From Nocardioides sp. SYSU D00065 (GTDB lineage: Bacteria > Actinomycetota > Actinomycetes > Propionibacteriales > Nocardioidaceae): a stretch of DNA of 64,000 nucleotides. Positions 18,025-26,626 of this stretch are shown here, in pieces. Where the stretch lies: contig NZ_JAFMSX010000001.1 of assembly GCF_017916425.1 (NCBI RefSeq), positions 248,001 through 312,000 on the forward strand, written 5' to 3'. Position numbers and translations under genes: made by a program. Positions within the stretch are counted from its first letter, which is position 1. The number at the start of each line of letters is the position of its first letter. The notes under the pieces were generated by a model, which saw nothing but the letters and a program-made list of their open reading frames with translations, ran no database searches and was not told the origin of the DNA.

Positions 18025-18054
18025 GAGGCCCCCTCCCGACCGGGAGGGGGCCTC
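18025..18054 (+). terminator. Intrinsic terminator after the secreted-protein gene
   Basis: A perfect 13-bp stem (GAGGCCCCCTCCC / GGGAGGGGGCCTC) with a 4-nt loop begins 24 nt after the stop codon. There is no U-tract, as is common for actinobacterial terminators. Confidence 0.85.
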
Positions 18055-18073
18055 TGCCTGCCAGCGAGGATTG

Positions 18074-18094
18074 CATAGCGAGCGTTACGTTATG
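18074..18094 (+). promoter_or_regulatory. tetR promoter/operator (shared 21-bp element, copy 1)
   Basis: The element is a palindrome with arms CATAGCG and CGTTATG separated by 7 nt. It ends inside the predicted -10 hexamer TATGCT (18091-18096), which is 6 nt before the tetR ATG, so a bound repressor would occlude the promoter. 17 of 21 positions recur upstream of the SDR gene at 19491-19511. This implies autoregulation by the TetR protein; inference from sequence only. Confidence 0.6.
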
Positions 18095-18102
18095 CTGGCG
18101 AC

Positions 18103-18690
18103 ATGGCTGGCCGACCCCGGAGCTTCGATCGCGACGTCGCCCTCGCCACCGCTGTCGAGCAGTTCTGGCGCCACGGCTACGAGGAGACGTCCGTCGCGTC
18201 GCTGACCGCGGCGATGGGCGTGTCGCCCCCGAGCCTCTACGCCGCCTTCGGCGACAAGCACCGCCTGTTCGAGGAGGCCTCCGCGACGTACTTCCGCAGC
18301 ACGTGCGAGGCGGTCGACCGGGCGCTGGAGCTGCCGACGGCTCGCGACGCCGTCGCGCGCATCCTCGACGACGCTGCTCGCGCCCACACCCGCGCCGGCA
18401 CCCCCTCGGGCTGCCTGATGCTCACCGAGCCGCGGCTCGCCGCCCAGCGCGACGAGCTGCGTCGACGGATCCAGGACCGGCTCGAACGCGCCGTGGAGGA
18501 CGGCGACCTCCCGCCCGGCACCCGGACCGACCACCTGTCCGCCTTCCTCGTCGCCGTTCTGCGCGGCATGTCCGGCTGTGCGCGCGACGGCGGCAGCACC
18601 GAGGACGTCCTGGCGATCGCCCACACTGCGATGGCGGCACTCCCCTCCTCGCCCGGCGCGGAGTGCGACGACGCCTCCGCTCCCCGCTGA
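18103..18690 (+). CDS. TetR-family transcriptional repressor
   Basis: 195 aa. The N-terminal helix-turn-helix is clear (TSVASLTAAMGVSPPSLYAAFGDKHRLFEEA, about residues 27-56) in the AcrR-like subgroup that begins AGRPRSFDRDVALATAVEQFWRHGYEETS. The C-terminal ligand domain is of the TetR_C type with GCLMLTEPRL. A -10 hexamer lies 6 nt upstream of the ATG, suggesting a leaderless mRNA. It converges with the SDR gene, whose promoter carries the same operator-like element, so the SDR is its probable target. The inducer cannot be predicted. Confidence 0.92.
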   Translation: MAGRPRSFDRDVALATAVEQFWRHGYEETSVASLTAAMGVSPPSLYAAFGDKHRLFEEASATYFRSTCEAVDRALELPTARDAVARILDDAARAHTRAGTPSGCLMLTEPRLAAQRDELRRRIQDRLERAVEDGDLPPGTRTDHLSAFLVAVLRGMSGCARDGGSTEDVLAIAHTAMAALPSSPGAECDDASAPR

Positions 18691-18699
18691 GGGCCTCGC

Positions 18700-18716
18700 A
18701 GCAGGACTCCCCTGCT
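18700..18716. terminator. Possible bidirectional hairpin between tetR and SDR
   Basis: AGCAGG and CCTGCT form a 6-bp stem with a 5-nt loop in the 25-nt gap between the convergent stops, just touching the SDR stop codon. It is a weak stem, but in the right place for both genes. Confidence 0.35.
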
Positions 18717-19435
18717 CAGGCGGCGCCGAGGGCGGCGAAGAGGCGGTCGTACCGCTCCTTCGGGTCGAGCGAGAGCCCGGACTTCACGAGCCTCGCCCAC
18801 TCGTCGGCCAGCACCTCCTGCGCCCCCGACTCGATCGCATCGAGACCCGCACCGGCCAGGTCCGCCGGAGCGAGCTTCGGCGCCGCGAGGCCCTTGGCCA
18901 TGTCGGTGTCGACCAGGCCCATGTGCACGCCGACCACGTGGGTCCCCTGCGCGGCGAGCTCGAGACGGGTGCTGTCGGTCAACATCCACGCCGCCGCCTT
19001 CGACGCGGCGTAGGCGCCCGCGCCGGGGGTCGCGAACCAGGACAGCGCCGAGATGACGTTGAGGATGGCACCGCCACCGTTGGCGCGCAGCACGGGGGCG
19101 AACGCGCGGATCATCAGCAACGGCCCGTAGAAGTTCGTGTCCATCTCCTGCCGGATGGCCGCCTCGTCCCCGGTCACCAGGCCGCTGCCGGTGGAGATCC
19201 CGGCGTTGTTGATGAGCACCTGCACGTCGCCCGCGACGCGTGCCGCGGCCTCGACCTGCGCGGCATCGGTGACGTCGAGCTGGATCGGCTCGACGCCGTC
19301 GGCCTCGATCGAGCCGGCATCCCGGGCGGCTGCGTAGATCTTCGCCGCCCCTCGATCTGCGAGCAGCCTGACGAACTCCGCGCCGATGCCTCGGTTCGCC
19401 CCGGTCACGAGCACGACCGCACCCTTCAGCTCCAC
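18716..19435 (-). CDS. Short-chain dehydrogenase/reductase (classical SDR)
   Basis: NAD(P)-dependent oxidoreductase of 239 aa with all classical motifs: cofactor TGANRGIG at about 13-20, NNAG at about 89, catalytic Ser in VISALS (about 134) and YxxxK in YAASK (about 147-151). The GTG start at 19435 has GGAG 5 nt upstream. It converges with the TetR gene, and its upstream region carries two inverted TCACTA-type elements plus the 21-bp element found at tetR, so TetR control is likely. Substrate unknown; small-molecule detoxification would fit the pairing. Confidence 0.92.
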   Translation of the reverse strand: MELKGAVVLVTGANRGIGAEFVRLLADRGAAKIYAAARDAGSIEADGVEPIQLDVTDAAQVEAAARVAGDVQVLINNAGISTGSGLVTGDEAAIRQEMDTNFYGPLLMIRAFAPVLRANGGGAILNVISALSWFATPGAGAYAASKAAAWMLTDSTRLELAAQGTHVVGVHMGLVDTDMAKGLAAPKLAPADLAGAGLDAIESGAQEVLADEWARLVKSGLSLDPKERYDRLFAALGAA

Positions 19436-19457
19436 GATGACTCCAATCCGTAACGTT

Positions 19458-19511
19458 CACTATTGAATAGCTGGGACCGTACCACAATTCGTAGTGACCG
19501 CTACGTTATGT
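19458..19511 (-). promoter_or_regulatory. SDR upstream operator region (shared element copy 2 and inverted repeats)
   Basis: Positions 19491-19511 match the tetR promoter element at 17 of 21 positions, including the run CTACGTTATG versus TTACGTTATG. Two inverted near-copies of TCACTA-(n)-GAAT lie at 19458-19469 and, reversed, 19488-19498, and the palindrome CTATTGAATAG is at 19461-19471, about 26-36 nt upstream of the SDR GTG. Probable TetR-family operator(s). Confidence 0.5.
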
Positions 19512-19886
19512 GTCGGCTGCCTCCTGGGCCGTCACGAGCCGCAGCGCCGGTGTGGCATCCTCCAGCACCATGCAGCGGGAGGGCCTTCGTCGGCGCGTCC
19601 TCGCTCCTGCTCGTCCGTCGTCCCTCGTCGCGGCGGGCACGGCGCTGGGGGCGTGGTGGCACGCACGCGGGCCGGCCGTGCGAGACGCGGCCCTGGCGGG
19701 GTCGATGGCCGTCGTCGGCTCGAGATGTTCGTCGGTCTTCATGGCGCCCTCCGGGTGTCGTGGCGCCGCCGTGCGCGGGCGCTCATCGATCACGCTACGA
19801 ACGCGCGGCGCCGCGCGAATCACCATCGAGAGGACGATTCGCGGTAGTCCGCGCGGGGGATGCAGGTGCCGAGCTGGGGACGCGAA
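19512..19886. other. Intergenic region with no convincing gene
   Basis: About 375 nt between the SDR operator and the tRNA terminator. Open frames exist on both strands, but they have irregular third-position composition or run through the terminator and tRNA, and none has a recognisable domain. I see no repeat or structured RNA in it. Confidence 0.5.
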
Positions 19887-19924
19887 ACAGCCCCCGACTC
19901 GCATCTCTGCAGGTCAGGGGCTGT
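19887..19924 (-). terminator. Intrinsic terminator of tRNA-Val
   Basis: Read on the minus strand, ACAGCCCC at one end pairs with GGGGCTGT at the other. Pairing continues inward through GAC/GTC and GCA/TGC to a GAGA tetraloop, giving about 17 bp with one mismatch and a short TTT after the stem. It lies 8 nt beyond the 3' end of the tRNA. Confidence 0.8.
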
Positions 19925-19932
19925 GTCTCGGG

Positions 19933-20004
19933 TGGGCGATACTGGGTTCGAACCAGTGACCTCTTCGGTGTGAACGAAGCGCGCTACCACTGCGCCAATC
20001 GCCC
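19933..20004 (-). tRNA. tRNA-Val(CAC)
   Basis: The reverse complement folds as a 72-nt tRNA: acceptor GGGCGAT/ATCGCCC with discriminator A, D-arm GCGCAGTGGTAGCGC, anticodon arm CTTCG-TTCACAC-CGAAG (anticodon CAC, reading GUG) and T-arm CTGGTTCGAACCCAG. No CCA is encoded. The upstream PGPGW gene is on the same strand and ends about 60 nt away. Confidence 0.96.
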
Positions 20005-20064
20005 GGGCTCGTCAGAACGTTATCCCATCCGACGCCGCGAGCATGAATCGGGTCTCGTCCCCGA

Positions 20065-20547
20065 CTACCCGTCGCGGCCTGTGTCCGCCGAGTCGATGTC
20101 GCGGCGCAGGGCTGCGACGGCCTGCGGCTTGCCGTGGAAGCGCCGGTAGCTGTAGACGATCAGGGCGACCGCGATGAGCGCCGAGGCGATCTGGGTCACG
20201 CCCGTCCAGATGCCGCCTGGCAGCCACCACGTGTCGGACAACGGCCACCAGCCGGGGGCGGGTGGCTTGAGGATCCACAGCACGCCGCAGCCGGCGAGGA
20301 CCAGCGCCCCGAGGCAGGAGGCGATGATCCGCGGCCAGGTCTCGACACCTTCGGCCGCCCCGCGCAGCGCCCTGAGGCGGACCGGCTCGACGCGGCGCTC
20401 CGCCCAGTCGTACTGCTGCGACAGCAGCGCCAGACCGGCGAAGATCCCGAGCAGGCCCGGCCCCGGCAGGAAGATCGCGGCCAGCCCGAGGAGCAGCAGC
20501 AACCACCCCAGACCCTCGAGCACGATGCGCTTGGCTGCCCCCGTCAT
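20065..20547 (-). CDS. PGPGW-family (TIGR02611-type) membrane protein
   Basis: 160-aa membrane protein with about three helices: GLGWLLLLLGLAAIFLPGPG (residues ~12-42, containing the PGPG motif of the family), IASCLGALVLAGCGVLWIL (~75-95) and QIASALIAVALIVYSY (~118-135). The middle is basic and cytoplasmic. The family is of unknown function. The start is ATG 20547; TAGGTT lies 6 nt upstream and no Shine-Dalgarno is evident, so a leaderless mRNA is predicted. tRNA-Val follows on the same strand. Confidence 0.85.
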   Translation of the reverse strand: MTGAAKRIVLEGLGWLLLLLGLAAIFLPGPGLLGIFAGLALLSQQYDWAERRVEPVRLRALRGAAEGVETWPRIIASCLGALVLAGCGVLWILKPPAPGWWPLSDTWWLPGGIWTGVTQIASALIAVALIVYSYRRFHGKPQAVAALRRDIDSADTGRDG

Positions 20548-20553
20548 GGGGAG

Positions 20554-20559
20554 AACCTA
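20554..20559 (-). promoter_or_regulatory. -10 element for a leaderless PGPGW transcript
   Basis: On the minus strand TAGGTT is followed by CTCCCC and the ATG at 20547, placing the expected start of transcription at the start codon. No clear -35. Confidence 0.5.
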
Positions 20560-20713
20560 GCGGGGCCACCACAACGCAGCGCGCAGGAACGGCGGCATTA
20601 CCGTCAAGTACGTCAGGAGTCACACTCAAGGCGCGGTCTGGACCGCTGACAGTGTTCTTTCGCCGTTTCGCATCATGAAGGGCTCCCGATGGCGTCTCAT
20701 GAACAACTGCAGC

Positions 20714-20731
20714 CCCGGGGGACCCCCCGGG
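20714..20731 (+). promoter_or_regulatory. GC-only hairpin in the leader of the SsgA-like gene
   Basis: CCCGGGG and CCCCGGG form a 7-bp all-GC stem with a 4-nt loop, ending about 8 nt before AAGGAG and 19 nt before the ATG. It could limit ribosome access or act as a weak attenuator. No alternative pairing was worked out. Confidence 0.4.
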
Positions 20732-20750
20732 AGACCTCAAGGAGTCCTCG

Positions 20751-21185
20751 ATGAACACGTCCGGTAGCGGGCACACCCTGTCCGACGTCGCGTTGGACAT
20801 CACCGTCGAGTGCATGGACGAGCGCGGCATCCGCCACGAGATCGACTGCGTCCTGGGTTATCGCAGCTCCGACCCGTTCGCCGTGGCGATGACCTTCATC
20901 ACCGGCGACGGCAACCTGGTGTGGACCTTCGGCCGCGACCTGCTGGCGCGCGGCGCCGAGGTGCCGACGGGCGAGGGCGACGTGCATGTCTCGCCCGCGA
21001 TCGGCCTCAGCGGCCGCGCCATGGTGAGCATCGAGCTCAGCTCCCCCGACGGCCACCTGGTGCTGCTGGCACGTGCGTGCGACGTCGACGCCTTCATCGC
21101 CCGTACGCTCGCGCTGGTCCCGTCCGGCAGGGAGTCCGACTTCTTCGACGCCGACCTGCTCATCAGCCAGGTCCTCGCGTCCTGA
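20751..21185 (+). CDS. SsgA-like (SsgB-type) cell-division/sporulation regulator
   Basis: 144 aa, matching the SALP family over its full length: YRSSDPFAVAMTFITGDGNLVWTFGRDLLARG, PTGEGDVHVSP, MVSIELSSPDGHLVLLARACDVDAFIARTLALVPSGRE and the C-terminal acidic DADLLISQVL. SsgB recruits FtsZ to future septa in Streptomyces; in actinobacteria that do not make sporulation septa the role is unclear. RBS AAGGAG lies 6 nt before the ATG, with a GC-rich hairpin just upstream. It is divergent from the PGPGW gene and convergent with the ABC exporter; the ftsZ cluster is 30 kb away. Confidence 0.92.
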   Translation: MNTSGSGHTLSDVALDITVECMDERGIRHEIDCVLGYRSSDPFAVAMTFITGDGNLVWTFGRDLLARGAEVPTGEGDVHVSPAIGLSGRAMVSIELSSPDGHLVLLARACDVDAFIARTLALVPSGRESDFFDADLLISQVLAS

Positions 21186-21221
21186 GCCGCTCGACCGACA
21201 GCGAGATGGACGGGGCGCGGC

Positions 21222-23039
21222 TCAGCTGTGGGAGTGCTGGGCCACCCAGCTGGCGTGCAGGCCGGCGTAGACGCTGCCGGGCTGGCTGACGAGCTCGGCG
21301 TGCGGTCCGCGCTGCACGACCCGGCCCTTGTCGACCACGATGACCTCGTCGGCACTCTCGGCCGTGGACAGCCGGTGGGCGATCGTCACCGAGGTGCGGG
21401 ACTGCATGAGCCGCTCGAGCGCCCGACCGATCTGCATCTCCAGGGCGGGGTCGACCGCGCTGGTGGCCTCGTCGAGGACCAGCAGGTCGGGATCGGCCAG
21501 GTGGGCGCGCAGCAGCGCCACCAGCTGGCGCTCGCCCGCTGACAGCGACTCGCCGCGCTGACCGACCTCGGTGTGCAGGCCCCGCGGCAGCCCGTCGAGC
21601 CAGTCGTCGATCCCGAGCTGGGCCGCGGACTCCCGGATCTCGTCCTCGGTCGCGTCGAGCTTGCCGTAGCGCACGTTCGCGGCGATCGTGTCGTCGAAGA
21701 GGAAGCCCTCCTGCGGCACCAGCACGACGCTGCGCCGCAGCGAGCGCGCGTCGATGCGGCGCACGTCGACGCCGTCGAGCAGCACCGCACCCTCGACGGG
21801 GTCCATCAGGCGGGTGAGGAGCTTGGCGAAGGTGGACTTGCCCGACCCCGTCTCCCCCACGATCGCGACGCGCGTGCCGGCGGCGATCGCCAGGTCCACG
21901 TCGCGCAGGACCGGCGGGCCGTCGGGGTAGGCGAAGGTGACGCCGGCGAAGCGCACGTCGATGGGGCCGCGGGGCAGCTGCTCGCCCTCGGGACCCGGGT
22001 CGACGAGGTCGGCCGGCGTCTCCAGGATGCCCAGCACCCGCCGCCAGCTGGCGATGGCGTTCTGGGCGTCGGTGAGGATCTGCGTGCCCATCTGCACCGG
22101 GCCGACGAACAGGGTGACGAGGAAGGCGAACGCGAGCACCTTGCCCGGCGTCATGTCCCCGGTGAATCCCAGCAGCACGCCGACGACGATCACCCCGGCG
22201 TTGGCCAGGCCGGCGGAGATGCCACCGAGGGAGAACGAGGTCACGGTGTAGGTCTGGGCGTGCGTGTAGGCGTTCTGCCAGTCCTGGATGGCGGTGTCGA
22301 TGCGCGCCTGGGTCCGGTCCTCCACGCCGTACGAGCGCACCACCGCGGCACCGACGACCGGCTCGGAGATCGCGCCGAGGAGCACCCCCACCTGGTGGCG
22401 GACGACGGTGTAGGCGGCGGAGAGCTTCTTCTGGAACCAGCGGATGGACAAGAAGAGGGGCGCGAAGCACAGCCACACCACGGCGGCCAGCTGCCAGCTG
22501 TAGACGAGCATGACGATCGTGGCGACCAGCACCTGGCCGACACTGACCACGAAGATCAGGCCACCGAAGACGAGGAACTGGCTGACCTGGTCGACGTCGC
22601 TCGTCACGCGCGAGACGAGCGCGCCGCGACGCTCGGTGTTCTGGGTGAGCAGCGGCAGGTCGTGGACGTGGCGGAAGGCCTTGGTGCGCAGCGTCGCGAG
22701 ACCCCGCTCGGAGGTGGCGAAGAGCCGACTGGTCATCGCGTAAGAGGCCAGGCTGGTCACGGCGATCGCCACGGCCGCCAGCACGCCCATCCAGGCCACG
22801 AAGTCCAGGCGCGGGCCGCCGGGGGCCGCGAGGCCCCGGTCGAGGGTCTGCTGGACGGCGATCGGCACCACGATCTGCCCGCAGGAGGCGAGGACTGCCA
22901 GGAGCAGGGTCACCCGGAAGCCCTCGCGCAGCTCGGGTGAGTACTTCATCCCCAGACGCAGCGTGGCGAGGGCACCGATGTCCTCGCCCGTGTCCATCCG
23001 GGTCCCGGATGCGGCGGTGGACTCCGTGGTCGTGCTCAT
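21222..23039 (-). CDS. Heterodimeric ABC exporter, canonical-Walker-B subunit
   Basis: 605-aa exporter half: membrane domain (six helices, about 1-350) plus nucleotide-binding domain with Walker A GETGSGKST, non-canonical signature SLSAGERQ, catalytic Glu in LLVLDEATSAVD and switch His in IAHRLST. The ATG at 23039 overlaps the upstream subunit's stop by 4 nt. With the partner it should form a heterodimer with one consensus and one degenerate ATP site (TM287/288, Rv1272c/Rv1273c type). The substrate is unknown; lipid or drug export is typical for the class. Confidence 0.92.
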   Translation of the reverse strand: MSTTTESTAASGTRMDTGEDIGALATLRLGMKYSPELREGFRVTLLLAVLASCGQIVVPIAVQQTLDRGLAAPGGPRLDFVAWMGVLAAVAIAVTSLASYAMTSRLFATSERGLATLRTKAFRHVHDLPLLTQNTERRGALVSRVTSDVDQVSQFLVFGGLIFVVSVGQVLVATIVMLVYSWQLAAVVWLCFAPLFLSIRWFQKKLSAAYTVVRHQVGVLLGAISEPVVGAAVVRSYGVEDRTQARIDTAIQDWQNAYTHAQTYTVTSFSLGGISAGLANAGVIVVGVLLGFTGDMTPGKVLAFAFLVTLFVGPVQMGTQILTDAQNAIASWRRVLGILETPADLVDPGPEGEQLPRGPIDVRFAGVTFAYPDGPPVLRDVDLAIAAGTRVAIVGETGSGKSTFAKLLTRLMDPVEGAVLLDGVDVRRIDARSLRRSVVLVPQEGFLFDDTIAANVRYGKLDATEDEIRESAAQLGIDDWLDGLPRGLHTEVGQRGESLSAGERQLVALLRAHLADPDLLVLDEATSAVDPALEMQIGRALERLMQSRTSVTIAHRLSTAESADEVIVVDKGRVVQRGPHAELVSQPGSVYAGLHASWVAQHSHS

Positions 23040-24895
23040 TCGCGGCTCCCGGCCGGGTCGGCCGCCGGGCTCGCGGGCGGGGCGGCCTCGGCTTCGTAGG
23101 CGTTGACCAGCTGGGCGTAGGCCGGGCTGGAGTCGAGGAGCTCGGCGTGGGTGCCGCGCCCCACGATGCGGCCGCCGTCGAGGTGCACGACCTCGTCGGC
23201 CAGGGAGATGGTGGCCTTGCGGTAGGCGACGACGACCAGCGAGGCGGCACCGTCCCCGCTTGCGTCCTCGCTCCCGTCCTGGTGACCGCCGTCCCTGCGG
23301 TCGTCGCGCAGCGAGGCGAGGATGCGCGCCTCCACCTCCGGGTCGACCGCAGATGTGGCGTCGTCGAGGATCAGCAGGCGCGGGCGCCGTACGAGCGCGC
23401 GGGCCAGGGACAGCCGCTGGCGCTGCCCGCCGGACAGCGACGTGCCCCGCTCCCCCAGCCGCGTGTCGAGACCTTCGGGAAGCGCCGCGACGAACCCGTC
23501 CGCCTGCGCGGTGCGCAGCGCCGCCCAGACCTCCTCGTCGGGCACGTCGTCGCCGAGGGTGACGTTGCCACGCACCGTGTCGTCGAACATGAACGCCGTC
23601 TGCGGCACCAGGGCGACCGAGGTCGGCAGCTCGCCCTTGCGCAGGCCCCGGAGGTCGCGGCCGTCGATGCGGACCGCGCCGGCATCCGGATCGACCAACC
23701 GGGTCATCAGGCTGGTGAGGGTGCTCTTGCCGGACGCGGTCGGGCCCACCAGAGCGACCGTCCGGCCGGGGCGGACGTCGAAGTCGACGCCGCGCAGCAG
23801 GGGCGTGTCCGCGTCGTAGGAGTAGTGCAGGTCGTCGACCTGGAGCAGCGCCCCGGTGGTCGTCCGGGGCAGCTCGTCGTCGCCGTAGGACATGGTGCCC
23901 TGGGCGTCGAGCACGGCCTTGGCGCGGCGGTAGCCGACGACCGAGCGCGGGAACTCGCCGAGCAGCCAGCCGATGGCGCGGATCGGGAACGACACGATGG
24001 TGAGGAGGTAGGCGACGGTGACCACGTCGCCCGCCTCGGTCGCGCCGCTCGTCACCCGCGAGACGCCGACGGCCAGGACCACGAGGACGCCGAGGTTGGG
24101 CAGGCTGGCGAGTGCCGGGTCGAAGATCGCCCGGAACCGGCCGGCGCGGATGTTGACGTCCCGCAGCTCGCGCGCCTTGGCGCCGAACCGCTCGGTCTCC
24201 TCGACCTCGCGGCCGAGGGTCTTGACGACCATCGCGCCGTCGAAGGACTCGTGGGCGATCTCGCTGACCTCGGCCCGCAGGCCCTGGGCCCGCGTCATCA
24301 GGGGCGAGGAGTAGTGCTGGTAGAGCAGGTTGGCGACCACGACGGCGGGGAAGACCAGCAGGCCGACCAGGGCCATCACGACGTCCGCCACGAACATCTG
24401 GACGACGGCGATCACCATCATCACCACCGTGCCGAGCGCCATGGGCAGCGGCATGATGGGCGCCCAGGCCGCCTCGACGTCGGAGTAGGCGTTGGAGAGC
24501 AGCTGACCGGTCGGGTGCCGCTGGTGCCACTCCATGGGCAGGGAGAGGTATTGGCGGGTGACGCCGCGCCGCGTGTGCGACTGCATGCGGTAGTACATGA
24601 TGCCGCCACCGAGGCGCCGGGCCACGATGCCGACGGCCCTCAGGATGGCCACGCCCAGGAAGAGGGCGACCACCCACACCAGCAGCCCGGCGCTGATCTC
24701 CCCCTCGTCGAAGGCCGGGATCAGCACGTGCTGCGTGGACCATCCCAGCACCCACGCGTCGGCCACGGTGAGCACGCCGAACAGCACCGCGCCGAGGGTG
24801 GCCACGATGAACACGCGCGGCTCGCGACGTACGCCGACCCAGAGGACCCGGAAGCCGTCGAGCGTGGTGCCTCGCTGCTCCGCGTCCTCAGTCAC
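23036..24895 (-). CDS. Heterodimeric ABC exporter, degenerate-site subunit
   Basis: 619-aa exporter half with six helices and an NBD carrying Walker A GPTASGKST and the consensus signature [11 protein letters not shown]. The catalytic Glu is replaced by Asp (LLILDDATSA, codon at 23362-23360) and the switch His by Tyr (VAYRKAT, codon at 23224-23222). An acidic/Gly-rich insertion of ~20 residues (DRRDGGHQDGSEDASGDG) lies between Walker B and the H-loop. These changes mark the non-hydrolytic site of asymmetric exporters. GTG start at 24895; no strong RBS, so the start could shift a few codons. Confidence 0.92.
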   Translation of the reverse strand: MTEDAEQRGTTLDGFRVLWVGVRREPRVFIVATLGAVLFGVLTVADAWVLGWSTQHVLIPAFDEGEISAGLLVWVVALFLGVAILRAVGIVARRLGGGIMYYRMQSHTRRGVTRQYLSLPMEWHQRHPTGQLLSNAYSDVEAAWAPIMPLPMALGTVVMMVIAVVQMFVADVVMALVGLLVFPAVVVANLLYQHYSSPLMTRAQGLRAEVSEIAHESFDGAMVVKTLGREVEETERFGAKARELRDVNIRAGRFRAIFDPALASLPNLGVLVVLAVGVSRVTSGATEAGDVVTVAYLLTIVSFPIRAIGWLLGEFPRSVVGYRRAKAVLDAQGTMSYGDDELPRTTTGALLQVDDLHYSYDADTPLLRGVDFDVRPGRTVALVGPTASGKSTLTSLMTRLVDPDAGAVRIDGRDLRGLRKGELPTSVALVPQTAFMFDDTVRGNVTLGDDVPDEEVWAALRTAQADGFVAALPEGLDTRLGERGTSLSGGQRQRLSLARALVRRPRLLILDDATSAVDPEVEARILASLRDDRRDGGHQDGSEDASGDGAASLVVVAYRKATISLADEVVHLDGGRIVGRGTHAELLDSSPAYAQLVNAYEAEAAPPASPAADPAGSRE

Positions 24896-25019
24896 CGGTG
24901 TCGCCCGCCTCCTCGTCGTCCGCCGTCAGTCGTCGGTTGCCGAGAGCAACCGACCAGCCTGCTCAGGCTATTCCTCGCCACCGACGCCGGACGAATCCGC
25001 CTCGTCGCCGCAGGGATGC

Positions 25020-25750
<731 letters not shown>

Positions 25751-25754
<4 letters not shown>

Positions 25755-26626
25755 AGATGGCCTCCAGCCCCGTGGTAGCCCTTCTTGCGGGCGTAGCGGT
25801 CGGTCAGCCGCGCCATCGGGATGGTGAGGCAGCAGAACAACACGCCCGCGACGACGTAGGGCGTGTAGTTGAAGTCGAGCGCCGTCTCGATCTGGGCCTT
25901 GCGGATCGCGTCGGTGACGCCGAGCACGGCGATGAGACCGGAGTCCTTCTGCAGCGAGACCAGGTCGTTCATCAGCGGCGGGATCACCCGCCGCCAGGCC
26001 TGCGGCAGGACGACGTGGCGCAGCGTCTGGCCGTAGGACAGTCCCAGCGCCCGGCCGGCCAGGCGTTGGCTCGGGTGGATGGACTCGATCCCGGCGCGGA
26101 AGACCTCGGCGACGTAGGCCGAGTACGACAGCACCAGCGCCGCGCCACCCCAGAACAGCGGCGACGTCGGCAGGCCCTGCAGGCTCAGCGCCGGGCCGCC
26201 GAAGCCGAGCAGGAAGATCACCAGCAGCAGCGGCAGGCCGCGGAACACGTCGACGTACGCCGTCCCGAGCAGACGCAGCGGGAAGGCGACCGGTCCCCGG
26301 AGGGTGCGGACGATGGCGACCGTGAGGCTGAGCACGAGGATCAGCACCCAGCAGACCAGCATCACCCGGATGTTGAGCCAGAGCCCGTCGAGTACCGCCG
26401 GGAAGGACGAGACGGCCTTGTCCCAGTCGAAGTAGGTCTCGCGCACCCGCTGCCAGCCCGGCGAGCTGACGACCGCGCCGCCGATCGCGCCCAGGAGCAG
26501 CAGCGTGCTGATCGCCGCGATCGCAGCGCTGCGGAGCGTGCGGCGGCGCCGCCACTCGTCGCGCTCGCGCTGGGCCGCGGAGGGCTCCCAGTGCTCAGGC
26601 GCCGGGGCGGACACCCGGTCGGTCAT
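25751..26626 (-). CDS. Polar amino-acid ABC importer, permease
   Basis: 291-aa HisM/GlnP-type permease. A long charged cytoplasmic N-terminus (~35 residues) is followed by about six helices. The family signature is present: TAYVDVFRGLPLLLVIFLLGFG, SAYVAEVFRAGIESI, and the coupling loop GRALGLSYGQTLRHVVLPQAWRRVIPP. ATG 26626 overlaps the SBP stop by one base (TGATG). Only one permease gene is present, so a homodimer is expected. Confidence 0.93.

Noticed and set aside
19506-19904. 132-codon minus-strand frame (including an internal 78-codon ATG frame)
   Set aside because: Overlaps the tRNA terminator and the SDR operator; the second half loses the GC3 bias, so coding is not supported.
19510-19959. 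149-codon plus-strand frame upstream of tRNA-Val
   Set aside because: It runs through the tRNA terminator and into the tRNA, has irregular third-position composition and no domain.
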